23,097 nt of DNA from assembly GCA_021464525.1 (NCBI GenBank), contig JADRCO010001053.1:1-23097 (forward strand), given 5' to 3'. Below are positions 11,077-22,000 of this stretch, in pieces. A program made the translations under genes and the position numbers. A model generated the notes under the pieces. That model was not told where the DNA came from, searched no databases, and saw only the letters and a list, made by a program, of their open reading frames with translations. Source of the DNA: Rhizophagus sp. LPA8_4_AMF (Eukaryota; Glomeromycota; Glomeromycetes; Glomerales; Glomeraceae). How positions within the stretch are numbered: position 1 is the stretch's first letter; every line of letters begins with the position of its first letter.

Positions 11077-11441
11077 TTAATGTCGATGATGTCGACGAGA
11101 AGAATGATAGTGAGGAGATCGAGAATAAGGATAATGCCGATGATAGGGGTAAAAGGAACGAGAATAATATGATAATGATAGGAAAAATGTGGTGAGTGAG
11201 AACAAGAGGAACGGGAATGTCAATAAATGTCATAAGAATGAGACCGCCTGCGGTTTCTATACTCATGACGACGTCTATCAAAATGATTTTGTCGGTGGGC
11301 AGCTTGATACCAATCTAAAAATAGATAATATAAATAAATATATTGATTAAATAAAAAATCAATTAATTACCCGTAATATACCAGAACTCGTCTGATAACT
11401 CATTATGGAACCGATGATCATAGAAGGAAGGTGTATATTTT
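11077..11441 (-). pseudogene. Broken gene piece with Ser/Arg/His/Tyr-rich tail
   Basis: Two exons can be joined on the minus strand: 11441-11371 (KYTPSFYDHRFHNELSDEFW) and 11314 downwards (DWYQAAHRQNHFDRRRHEYR), with a 56-nt GT-AG intron and agreeing phase. The second exon becomes rich in Arg, Ser, His and Tyr. It then meets a TGA and a change of frame, after which the tail YSRSFYPYHRHYPYSRSPHY continues to a TAA at 11079-11077. The tail resembles RS-type low-complexity regions in composition only. No first exon was found upstream. I do not recognise the family. Orientation and position suggest it belongs with the flanking minus-strand transposon-like genes. Confidence 0.45.
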
Positions 11442-11901
11442 CTGGATTATTATTCAATAATCTCTAGATTTTCATAACCTGAAACTAAAGAGTTCCATTT
11501 GGTCCTGCACTAAGTTGCAGTGACATTAAGGTTAAAATTATCATATATATAGTCAGAAATTATTTGCCACAGAGTATCCTGTCTTTGAATAAACGTGTCT
11601 CTGAATCATTCATGATAAAACTGACGCCTTCTGATCAGGGGCTTTGTGGTGTCAAAAGGCCGGGAGTTACAGGAACAGGATTTGCAGCCATTAATTATTA
11701 TAAATGTTTTATGATCAATCAAGATTTTAAAAAATATCAAATGGCAAGTCTGACTTTATATTTATATAAAAAATTTTATTGTGATTATGATCAATTTTCG
11801 GCAATTAATACAGTATACGGTAATATACAGAAGTATCTAATTTGCAATTGATAAATTGATATGATACTAATCAGTTGCATCTTAATTGGATCTTAATTGA
11901 A
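11442..11901. other. No supportable gene
   Basis: A plus-strand open frame of 95 codons (11564-11851) begins with TTG and shows no domain, so it is not called. The rest is AT-rich without recognised features. Confidence 0.4.
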
Positions 11902-12009
11902 CACCGTTGTCGGTAAAATAATAATTAAACGTAATTGATGGTGATATTTTTTTAGCACCGTTGTCGGTAAAATAATAATTAAACGTAATTGATGGTGATA
12001 TTTTTTTAG
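11902..12009. repeat. Perfect 54-bp tandem duplication
   Basis: The unit beginning CACCGTTGTCGGTAAAATAA and ending GATATTTTTTTAG is present twice without a difference, at 11902-11955 and 11956-12009. A perfect copy in otherwise diverged DNA indicates a very recent slip or an assembly duplication. Confidence 0.97.
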
Positions 12010-12303
12010 TTCTAATGTGATCCTTTTTTATGATTACCTAAATTTTAAAATATATTAATATTTGCCTTTTGTTTTTTTTAGAAGGGAGTCCGATTTTCAA
12101 AAAAAATGTATCAAAGTATTTAAAAAATTATAATATTTGCATACAATTGGATGAATACAATGTTTATTACCTATTAGAGTAAACGATCATCTTTAATATC
12201 TTTTAAAATAATCAAACAATGTTATCATTCAATTCTAACACAATACAACTATGTACTTTGATATAATTTGTATATTAAGGGTTCACCCTGTCAGGAAAAT
12301 CTA
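12010..12303. other. Downstream region of the dioxygenase gene
   Basis: AT-rich DNA following the stop codon of the minus-strand dioxygenase gene. It presumably holds its 3' end; no clear poly(A) or other signal stands out. Confidence 0.35.
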
Positions 12304-14203
12304 TTATCCTCTTCTAGCACGCGCCAAATCTAAAAAAAATGTCTAATGGTTAAAACCATAATTTGTAATAATAATATATAATAATTATAAATAAAATTAC
12401 TTACCAATATGTTGTCTTCTTTGATCAGTTGATGCAGGAGGAATATTAATCTGATTTGGCTTAGCTTTAAATAATTTGATTCTAGAATTTTTGTCTTTTG
12501 CATTATAAAGATTTTGCTTGTTAACTTTATCAGAGATAATTTGTCCATTTATATCACGCTCTATTCCAGCTTTATAATCATCATATACTTTAGCAAAGCA
12601 TTTGGCTCTCACGTGGTGAAAAAAAGTAGCATGAACAAAATATACGATGCTATGCCTAATTCCTTTTGTAATATGAAAATTACCATGAAGTAATAATCGA
12701 GATGAAAAAGCTACAACTTGACCTGGTTTAAGTGGAATTACAATTCCAAGTTGAGGAAAGCATAGTTCTCCCCCTTCATAATCTCCAAGAGCAACTAAAC
12801 AACAGAAACTATTGGGATCGTCATGTTCATCCCAATGAAAATCACTAATAGTATTAAAATTAATGGCTATCATAGGGAAAATTCCAAAGGATTTAGGACC
12901 AAACGGACCCCAATTTAAATTACTTAATTTAGCGTAATATTCTGAATAATTACATTGAAGAAATCTATTTACACTATCAGACAATGGTTTAAGACTACAA
13001 ATAAGATCATCAACACATTTTTGGTGATCAGTATTATGACTACTTGCAGTATTGGAACTGGTATATGGAAGTAAATTATTTCTTGTATATACTCCAAAAT
13101 GTTTGATAAAATTGTTCCAAAAATTATCACTACGATGGGAAGGATGATTTAATGTATGATAATAATATTTATTTACAGCATTTGTTGCTTGTAAAACTGC
13201 ATTGTAATTATCTAGTTGTTCCAAATGAATTAAAGTTAATTCACTTGAATCAGTAACACATTCAGGTTCTGTAATGTAATGAAATTGTATATGTGAATCT
13301 TGCAATTTTTTAAGATTATTTCTAGCTGATGTAATCAGCTCAATTTTTTCTTTTTTTCATTTTGTTTGAATTGCAATAGTAGAAAGTTTTCTATTATCTT
13401 TGATGTTTTGGAGATTAGTAGCATGCTTGATTTTTCCCCATACATTTTTAATATGTCTTCTAACAATTCTTCTTGTTGGATTTTCAAACCCTAACCATTT
13501 GCCGAATGCAATCCATATTTCTGAAGTATTTAAATCAGACTCTGATTTGTTAATAATATCTGTATAAAGTAAATCTATAAAGTTTTCCTCATCAAAAGTA
13601 GTATTATTCAATTTTACATTGGGACTACTATTATTCAATTTTGCTTCACGAATTAATGTTTCAATTAATAATTCTTCTGTAGAAATTTCTTTTTTGATTT
13701 TAGTTTCCTTGGAACATTTACGATCAGAAGGACATAGTTCAATGCATTTCCATTCCTTTTCTATATAATTAATTTTATCTTCAGTGCAAAGACCTCTAGT
13801 AGCATGCTGGGTTCGGTGCTTAATAATAAAAAATAATAATATAATTTATAAATAAGGATTCAGTGCTTAAAAATAAAAAATAAATATTGCTCAATTAGAT
13901 TATATGATTTTGCAGAACAAACAAATGGCCTTTGGCAATGTATAGGTCCACCACTTACAAAAGCGATGATCATGGCTCCGTTCTGTTCCATGATATACCA
14001 AATGCAAACCTCAAGCAATTGTCTTATCAATGCAAAATCGATCTAATCCAAAGCAAATTCAAAATTTACAAATCTATATATACCTGGTTTGGATTAAAGA
14101 TATAATCGCATAATTTATCATCATATTGTTCGAGTCTCTGTTTTTTATTTTTGCGAGATTGAGCTTGACGGGATAATTTTCTCTTATTGTAATTTATATT
14201 CAT
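12304..14203 (-). pseudogene. TET/JBP-like 2-oxoglutarate/Fe(II) dioxygenase gene, interrupted
   Basis: The family oxidises methylated bases in nucleic acids using iron and 2-oxoglutarate; the substrate here is inferred. Exon 1 is 14203-14084 (MNINYNKRKLSRQAQSRKNK), then a 41-nt intron. Exon 2 starts at 14042 (IDFALIRQLLEVCIWYIMEQ). The main exon ends at 12405, and a last exon, 12329-12304, adds DLARARRG and the stop. The active site looks complete: HWDEHDD (iron-binding HxD, 12838-12818), then a Gly-rich GDYEGGELCFPQLGI strand region, the distal His in LLHGNFHIT near 12690-12664, and Arg in KGIRHSIVYF. Two lesions break the frame: a 47-bp insertion at 13816-13868 that brings in a TGA, and a TGA at 13359-13357 that leaves the frame unchanged. 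With no other damage, the loss must be recent, or these are sequencing faults. The family call rests on motif spacing. Confidence 0.75.
13816..13868 (-). repeat. 47-bp near-duplication inside the dioxygenase gene
   Basis: On the plus strand GTGCTTAA followed by AT-rich sequence occurs at 13816 and again at 13863, both preceded by GG(A)TTC(A/G). In the coding direction the exon reaches AAG CAC at 13868-13863, meets TGA, and after 47 bp reaches AAG CAC again, followed by CGA ACC. Reading resumes there as HRTQHATRGLCTED. No GT or GC donor fits an intron with these limits, so a small duplication is preferred. Confidence 0.6.
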
Positions 14204-17200
14204 ATTAATTATTTAAATTTCAATATTTCAATTGTAGAAAATATTGAAGAATTTTCGTGAATTTTCGTGAATTTTCATCCTTTAAATATTTTTCAAATTG
14301 GATTTTAATTATGATAATTATTGACTACTACTCAATTAGCCATAATTAGTCATATATGTTTATGGTAAATTATAATTTTTGACACAATTATTTTTGGTAA
14401 TAATGATATAATTTTGATAACTATTATAAATCAAGATTAATACTGTGAAATAAACACCGTTTTTTGCAAAATTATGATTACATTTCTTTGTAATCAATTT
14501 ATTTTATATTACACATAAAAGTTCGATTTGATAGGAAATAACCTAGTCACATTTAAATTTCATATGACAAACTATTTCAAATAACGATGTCTTTTTGATT
14601 CATTCCTAGCAAGAAATATTTCCTTTTATGAATTATGTAATAATATAAAAAACTACATAGTTTCATCATAATTACAAAATGAAATTATTGTTATTATACA
14701 TGACCGAAATACAAATCACTGGAAAATTTTTAGGGTGCGGCATTTTTGCAGATTGCCGTTTTTTTTACAATTTTTTGTAAAAATCTGCGCAAAATGCAAG
14801 GTCAATAAAAAATCCGTGATAATCTCAAACAAAAAATCTTGTGGAGATTTTTTATTTTGTTTTGATAAACTTTTACATAAACTGTTTACATTACTTTGTA
14901 GTTATTTTTTTAAAAAAAATAATCACTTTTCCCATTTGCCATTTCGCCCTTTCCTTTCTCTCTCGCTCTTATCCGGTAAAGTAATAGAATTCTTATAAAT
15001 AAAAATACATCAACTTTCCTCATCCACAAGGATTCCCTATCAAAAAAATTTTATAGAATTTTTAAGGATCCCAAATTTATTATTAAAGAATCTTTAGATA
15101 TTTTTAATATTTTTTTATTCACTGTATTAATTTTATTTTATTATTTATTTATTATTATCGTATATATTTATTTGTATAATTGTATTTATTATATATATAT
15201 TTGAATTAATAAAAAAATAAAACAATAATTTTTAAAAAGGCCCGTTTCTAAAAAAGGAGAAAAAGATATTCTTATTTGAAATCATTTCATCTCGGGGAAG
15301 TTCTCTTGTGAAAAATGATTTAAAAAATCATTCTAAAATAGAAAATTACAAAATTCAAAGTTTTCATACTCCATTGTACAATTGTTTACATTTAGAAGTT
15401 TTTTTAACGTGTAAAAAAAAAAAATTTTGTCAAAACGCGAGCTTTGGATTTTATATCTTATCACACCATCACTTAACTATCAGAATAGTTGATTCTTCTG
15501 ATTTTTAGGGATTGAGCCAGTATTTTTGACTTCGTCAATAAACTCCTTTCACGTTAAAACAGTTATTGTCGTGCCTTGTTCTTTATTTTTGATAGTAGAT
15601 TCCTCAACAAAGATATTACTAGCTTCATTTCCATGCTGATGAACTTTCAAAAGAGAAACTAAATTATTTTTGACTTTTTTTTCGTTGCTTTTATTCCATT
15701 TTGTTTTATGCACCAATTCGTTTTCTTTTTAGATCTTCCGGTTTATGTAAGTGCAACACGAAAAAGAAGATTGTTAGAACTTAGGAAAATGGATCTTAAA
15801 GATAATATGAAAGAGATAATATGAAAGGTAAAATAAGTTACATGTTTATCATCTTTAAGAACTGTTATTAAAATATTTTTAATGTTAAATGATTTAAAAA
15901 TTTATTTTTCATATTTTTTTTTAGACTACCAAAATCTGAATATTTAATCCTCATAACTAATTTAATTTGACCTATTTTTCTAAATAATGATGTTAAAATG
16001 ACGTTAAATGATTAAAAAATACTTATCTAAAATTGATTTTCCAAAATTATTCAAATAATTCTCAATAATTACATTGTAAACAGAAAAACTGCTGCAGCTA
16101 ATAAAAACCTATTCATGAAAAAAGAAATTAATACTGCTTCAAAAGAAAAGAATTAAAACACACCACCAACTCATAAAAACTTATATCACAAACATTGCTG
16201 AAAAAGTTTATGCCGAATCTTAAAAATAAATAGTATAGTTAGTACCATTCCAAAAGAAAGTACTTAAACCCACCCACTTAAAAAACTTACATCAAATTCT
16301 TCAATTTCTCTAATTATTGTTTTTTAAAATAAATAATATTTAAATTTCTATAATGTTAATGATAAAACTTGATTATTAATTAATTATTAAAATATTTTAA
16401 TCCAAGAGCGACACAAAATAACGAATAAATATAAATCCATTTTGACATTTCCTTTGGCATGAAAATAAATTATATAAAATTATAAAAAAATCTGTGCGCA
16501 AAATTTATTAGGTAGTACAAACTAGCACAAACTTATTTATGATTAATTTTAAATTCTTTTGATTTGGCAATTATTGATATAATTTTCGTGAGTTAATGAA
16601 AAAATTAAAAATTGAGAGAATTTACATTCAATATATATTTAAAATAAAAAAATGTATAAAAAAATGTACGTTTAAAATAAAAAATATAAAAAATGTTAAT
16701 TCTACATATATAAGGACAAGTCAATAATTACTAATGAATTAAATTCAATAATTCAGAAAATTTTAAAAAGAAAAAGTAATAAATATAATAAAATAAAAAA
16801 AAAATTAAAAAATAATGTAATTTTGTTTTGTAAGTCATTTGAAAAACCAGACTGAAGTTTGACGGGAAGTCCCTATAAACTCATCATTACCAATAATTGA
16901 ATATAGAATACAATGTCATGTCATGAGAATGGCAACTTTCCAAAAAAATAAATAATATTCTTGACTTAAACAAAGATCCTATATTCTTTGGCCTGGAATT
17001 TCATTTAACTAAATTATTCTTGTTTATAATTTTGCTCCATTTGAATTCATTATAGAAGCCAGGCAGGGCGAACCCTTATAGGCCACTATAACTTTTTCAA
17101 CAAATGGCTACATGTTTTTGACGCATGGCAACCTGTTTATTTCTGGATGGGCAAACATGGCCTTAAATCCCATTAATTGGTACAACCCACGAATGGGTCT

Positions 17201-17532
17201 AAAGGGTTAGGGTTTAAATTACACGCCAAAAGTGAACAACATGCAGTAAATCTTACAAACTTAGTGTAGTACCTGTTCGAGCTAAAAAAAAAAATTAAAA
17301 ACAAAACAAAATAGCTTACCAGTAGAAACGCTCATTAGCTTTGCGAAATTTGTACTGTAGAAAATTTTTCAAAAACCCATCATTTTATATGGATTTGGTT
17401 CATGTTACAATTTATCACGAGTTCAGTTATGAATTGCCGTCTCTGGTATCGTTGCCACATGACAATATTCCTAATATTGAAGCAATTCAGGAACCCTATT
17501 ATATATGTTATACCAGATTGAAATCGTGCTGT
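14204..17532. other. Long AT-rich region without a supportable gene
   Basis: No gene can be defended in these 3.3 kb. Small items seen: GTGAATTTTC repeated near 14250-14275; an exon-like piece after a TTTTCTTTTTAG acceptor at about 15733-15825 (VSATRKRRLLELRKMDLK); a degenerate direct repeat with TTCAAAAGAAA and ACTTAYATCA at about 16139-16190 and 16248-16295; and GGGTTAGGGTTT at about 17204-17215. The open frames here are composed of Phe, Lys, Ser and Asn as random AT-rich DNA would be. The part from about 17040 to 17310 is less AT-rich and may be an old repeat. Confidence 0.4.
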
Positions 17533-18915
17533 GAATCATTGATTATCTGAGGTGCCTCAGCTACAATTTTTTTTCACATAAATTAAAAGAATGATAAAAA
17601 AATTTAACAACTCAAAAATACACTTTCAAATAACTTTATTTTGTAGGAAGGAGTTCTTTGCATCCAATTTACTTCTTTTAGGTAAGTGCAGAAAGTTTTT
17701 TATCTATTTTTTTATGTTCTTTTTATTAGGAATGTGATTAACTGTTTTCTTTTTTTTATAGAAATCGGTTAGAACGAACCTTTGAAATAGCAATTTCGTC
17801 TTCTCTGAGGCAGGTGGTTCTTTATCTTTTAGGAATGTTACTAACCATCCTTTTCTGTTTTTCTTTCTAGGAATCAGTTATAATGGCTTTTTGAATGGTC
17901 ATTTGATTTCTTTAATGTAGGTGAGATACTCCTTTATCTCTTTTTTTGTTTTTTCTATTTATAAGCGTCAGTAATCATTCCTTTCTTTTTCTTTATAGGA
18001 TTTGGTTATAACAGCCATTTGAATCAGACATTCAACTTTAGAATGTTCCTTTTTCCTTTTTATTATAGGGATGAGTTAGACTTTCTAACTTGGGTTTCTT
18101 TGGCTAGTAATCTTAGGTAAATACAGAGATTTTTTTTTTCTTTTGGGGTTCTTTCTAGCTATATAAATTTTTCGATAGGTAAATGAAAAATTTAACAAAA
18201 AAAAGTTTAACTTACAGGAATAGGAATTTTAATATAATAAAGTATTAAGAAATGAGAATTTTAATGTAAGAGATTAATAGAAATGAAAAATTAGGTGTAG
18301 AGAATTGTTAATTGAAATTTAATAATAATGAAAAATAAAATTATAGTGGGCGTTCGTGCCAAAATAAATGATATTGATGATATGACATTTATTATGTTAA
18401 AATGCATTGCTACGAATAAAAATAAAAATTTAAAGTAAATTCATTATACAGTATTGATTAATTTATTTATTGATAGTAAAAGATACATTATTTAAATTTT
18501 TCTAAATTTTTTATTCCTTTTACTCTTAAATTATCTCATACAGTACTTCCTTACAAAGAAAACTAAGCAATTCATCCCTATAATAAAAAGAAGAAGGAAC
18601 GGTGCGGTGAGTAACGTTCCTAAAAGAAAATACAACAAAAATAAAGATAAAGGAGAATGAACCATATATCACAAAGAAGACGAAATTGCAGTTTCAAAAG
18701 TTTGTTCTAACCAGTTCCTATAAAAAAAGAAAAGAACAGTTAATCACATTCCTAATAAAAAGAACATAAAAAAATAGATAAAAAACTTTCTGCACTTACC
18801 TAAAAGAGGTATATTGGATACAAAGAATTCCTTCCTACAAAATAAAGTTATTTATTTGAAAAGTGTATTTTTGAATTGTAAAAAAAAAAATTGCTGCTGA
18901 ATAATCAATGATTTA
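17533..18915. repeat. Long imperfect inverted repeat upstream of TERT
   Basis: The arm 17533-17811 is matched in reverse complement by 18671-18915. A core of about 71 bp (17675-17746 against 18735-18805) differs by one base. Both arms share AATCATTGATTAT at the outer end, then ACTTTATTTTGTAGGAAGGA, then the core, then GGTTAGAAC and CAATTTCGTCTTCT. Shorter inner matches (TTTTTATTATAGGGATGA at about 18051-18070 and in reverse near 18575-18595) show that the right arm has lost part of the left. The loop carries degenerate copies of TATAGGAATCGGTTATAAC-like units. No coding frame or target-site duplication was found. A transcript through it could fold into a long hairpin. Confidence 0.85.
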
Positions 18916-19039
18916 CATCACGCACCTCACATGACAATTTTAATCTGAGCACAAAAATATCAAAAACGCGAAAACGTGTTGTTGAATCAATTCCAATTTT
19001 TTTTCTTTTTTCTTTATAAATTCTTAGTAAAAAAAGATA
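18916..19039 (+). promoter_or_regulatory. Presumed TERT upstream region
   Basis: Only 124 bp separate the inverted repeat from the TERT ATG. The last part is a T-rich pyrimidine tract ending CTTTATAAATTCTTAG, with a TATA-like TTTATAAA about 25 bp before the ATG. A promoter is inferred from position; no factor site is recognised. Confidence 0.3.
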
Positions 19040-22000
19040 ATGTCTAAAATGTCCACACCTACACTCAAATTTTATTATCCAACCCCTAAATTTCTATTTG
19101 ACTATCTTCAACCTCATCTCGACATTAACGTCGAGTTACTCAAGAAAGAAGATGAAGACGAATATAAAAAACTTCTCATGACTTCAGTTGTAAATGCTAA
19201 TACAGAAAAAAGCTTTCCTCAAATTAAGAAAGAACACCAGCAACCAATTCCTGAAAAAGACACTTGTCTCGATATTGTAAATATTGTCCTAATTTATGAG
19301 TATTATCTGTTAAATTTAAAGCAAGAGAACAATAATATAAATTGATTTAATTTATAGACTATAAACCAAGCAATTTCTATTCTAGTTAAACGAGTCGATA
19401 AAAGATCAACTACAAATGTAATGTGCTTTGGGTTCATTAAGCCTAAAACCTTTAATTCTCAAGGTTTTAGTATAACTGGTATAAATTCTACGGTTGATTA
19501 TATGAGAAAATCTAGAGCCTGGTTAAAATTCTATACTAGGTATGTAAAATATCTTTTTTATATATAATATGTCAAAATTTATGTATTAACAAGTTTCACT
19601 TCATATATTATCTATAGAATTGGTCAAGAAGCCATGGTCTTTTTATTAACAAATTATTCTATATTTCTTGAGCTTCAAAATGGAAGTTACGTTCAATTGA
19701 CAGGCCCAGCTATAAATGAGCTTCCTATACCATCAAGCTTGTCAAATTTCACACGTCTCAAGAATAGAAAGAAAATTTCCAAGGTAAATAATGAATTTAC
19801 ATATTTAACTTGTAATTACTAATTAATATTTTATTCGTATTTAGAATGCTCATGTTTTTAAAGAACAAACTGCAAATGGAAGCGCATGTACTCCATCCAA
19901 TACTGGCTCACAAAATTCAATATCAAGCACCTCTTTTTCTTCTCATAATGAAGAGGTTGCATTAATATTTACCCAGGATGTTTGTACCTCATATCAAGGC
20001 TCTGACGGATCCTATAATCTCAGCCAAAATAGTCTGCTGAACGATAATGTGGGTTCCATATCTAAACGTAAAAGTGAAGTTCTCGCCTTCTTTAGAGAAC
20101 TGCATGAAGAAGAAGATAAAGCCTATTTGAAAAGTTATACTTCAAGTAATAGTAGCAATCTTTTTTCATCTCAGAATACTAATGAGTTAAGTTTACAAAC
20201 TGTTACTTCGAGCCTTGATGATCTTAAACTAAATGATGAGCCATGGGTAAAAGCTATGCAATCAAATAAAGATACTGATAAAGATATTGTATCAGGCCAT
20301 ATTGAACAAAAGGTTGGGGATGAGAGGGTGGTATCAACATTTACCAAGCAAGAGACTGGAGACATGGTATCAAATTATGCTAAGTTTAAAGAGCAGACTA
20401 AGGGGACTTTTCTCAAAATTATGGAAGCTATGTATCCTGTTAAAGTAGCCGGAGAAGTATCAAGCCACGCCAAGATTGTTGAATGTAGTGTATCAGATAA
20501 AAACAAAAATCCTGAGGCTCAGAAAAAGCGTATAATTGAGAATGTTCAAGAAATTTCCTCTAAGGTTATCATTTTAAATAATCGTGATGCGGTTAAAATG
20601 TGCATAGAAAAAGCGTCAAATAATGTTGATGAAAGAATAGTATCAAATGAAAATAATAAAAATAATGAGAATCAAATGAAACGTTCAATTGAGGATATAG
20701 AAAACCCTTCTTCAAAGGCTGTTATTTTGAACAATCGTGATGTGATAAAAGTATCCAACCCAAATTCTTTATCAAATTTGTGTTTCTCTCGGTCAACCAT
20801 GTTTTTAAGTTCTCCAGTCTATAATAAATATAATAAACTTTGGTACGGTCTTCCAAAAGATCGTAAGTATTAATGAGTCATAAAATATCAGTATATATTT
20901 ACTCTTTACAATTTTATTAATTATAATTTGATTATTTGTTAGATATCCTTAATGTGGCTAAGGTTTCTAAAGGGAATAATATGTCAAATTTTGTGATGTA
21001 TCATATTTTTTCAAAGCAGTTTGGTTTAAAAAACGTCTTTACTAGGGAATATTCCGATTTATCATATTACATATATTTGAATAGAAGAAAGGAACTCAGT
21101 GTAACTAGAATTTTAATAATTATTGTAATTTTTGTCTGAAAAGATTTGATATTTTAAATACAAATGAATCTATATAAAAAATAGAATTCACAATACGAAA
21201 TTCCAGATCGTTTACAACATCTCCTTCCATACATCGATCAAATAATTGAGCGACATAATAGGTGCCAGTATAAGAACTTACTCAATACTTACTGTCCAAT
21301 TCAAGTAATTATCTCTTTTGACTTCCTATTATATAAATTATGTATCAAAGAATTTGAATTATTTATTATGTTCATATTTAATTATATTATTAGGATATAG
21401 ATCAAACAAATGCAAATGAAAATAGTTTGAGTTACTGCAATACTTATCAGGTAAATTCATTACATGTTAAATTATTTTCCCATTCTTATTTATAAAAAGA
21501 AAAATATTTTATTTAATAAACAAATAGGTTGCGAATTTTGTTACAAAAGTTTTGGATTTTATCATTCTACCCGAATTTTGGGGTAGTAAAAATAACAAGA
21601 CTTTAATTTATAAAATGGTTGGAAAATTTATTGAACGTCGCCGTTTTGAAGTTTTATCATTGCATGAAGTTCTCCAGGGGTTTAAGGTTATATTTTTAAT
21701 AATTTTTTAATTAATTTTATGTCAATATATGAAATTAATGTATTTTTGACAACATTTAGGTAAATGAATGTAAATGGCTTGTGCCTTCTGGAAATAAAAA
21801 ATCTTGTAACAACGTAGAAAGAATTAAACGTACTGAGATATTGCATGAATTTATCTGGTGGATTTTTGAATGTTTTGTGATTTCACTTCTTAAGGTAAAC
21901 TAAGCATATATATACATTACTCTAGCAAATTTAATTGAGACATTAATCATTTCCTTATTATCATATTATACATTATATGATTTTTTATAGCTAAACTTTC

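Noticed and set aside
11564-11851. Plus-strand 95-codon open frame
   Set aside because: Starts with TTG, has no domain, no splice context and ordinary AT-driven composition in its second half.
7246-13359. TGA read as an amino acid (changed genetic code)
   Set aside because: The intact Arg/Glu-rich gene, the TERT exons and the rest of the transposase contain no in-frame TGA, so decay explains the few cases better.
14735-15508. Open frames at 14735-14998 and 15308-15508
   Set aside because: Composition (Phe, Lys, Ser, Leu) is that of random AT-rich DNA; no family or exon signals.
17201-17215. GGGTTAGGGTTT resembles telomere repeats near the TERT gene
   Set aside because: Fewer than two full units; expected by chance and not an interstitial telomere tract.
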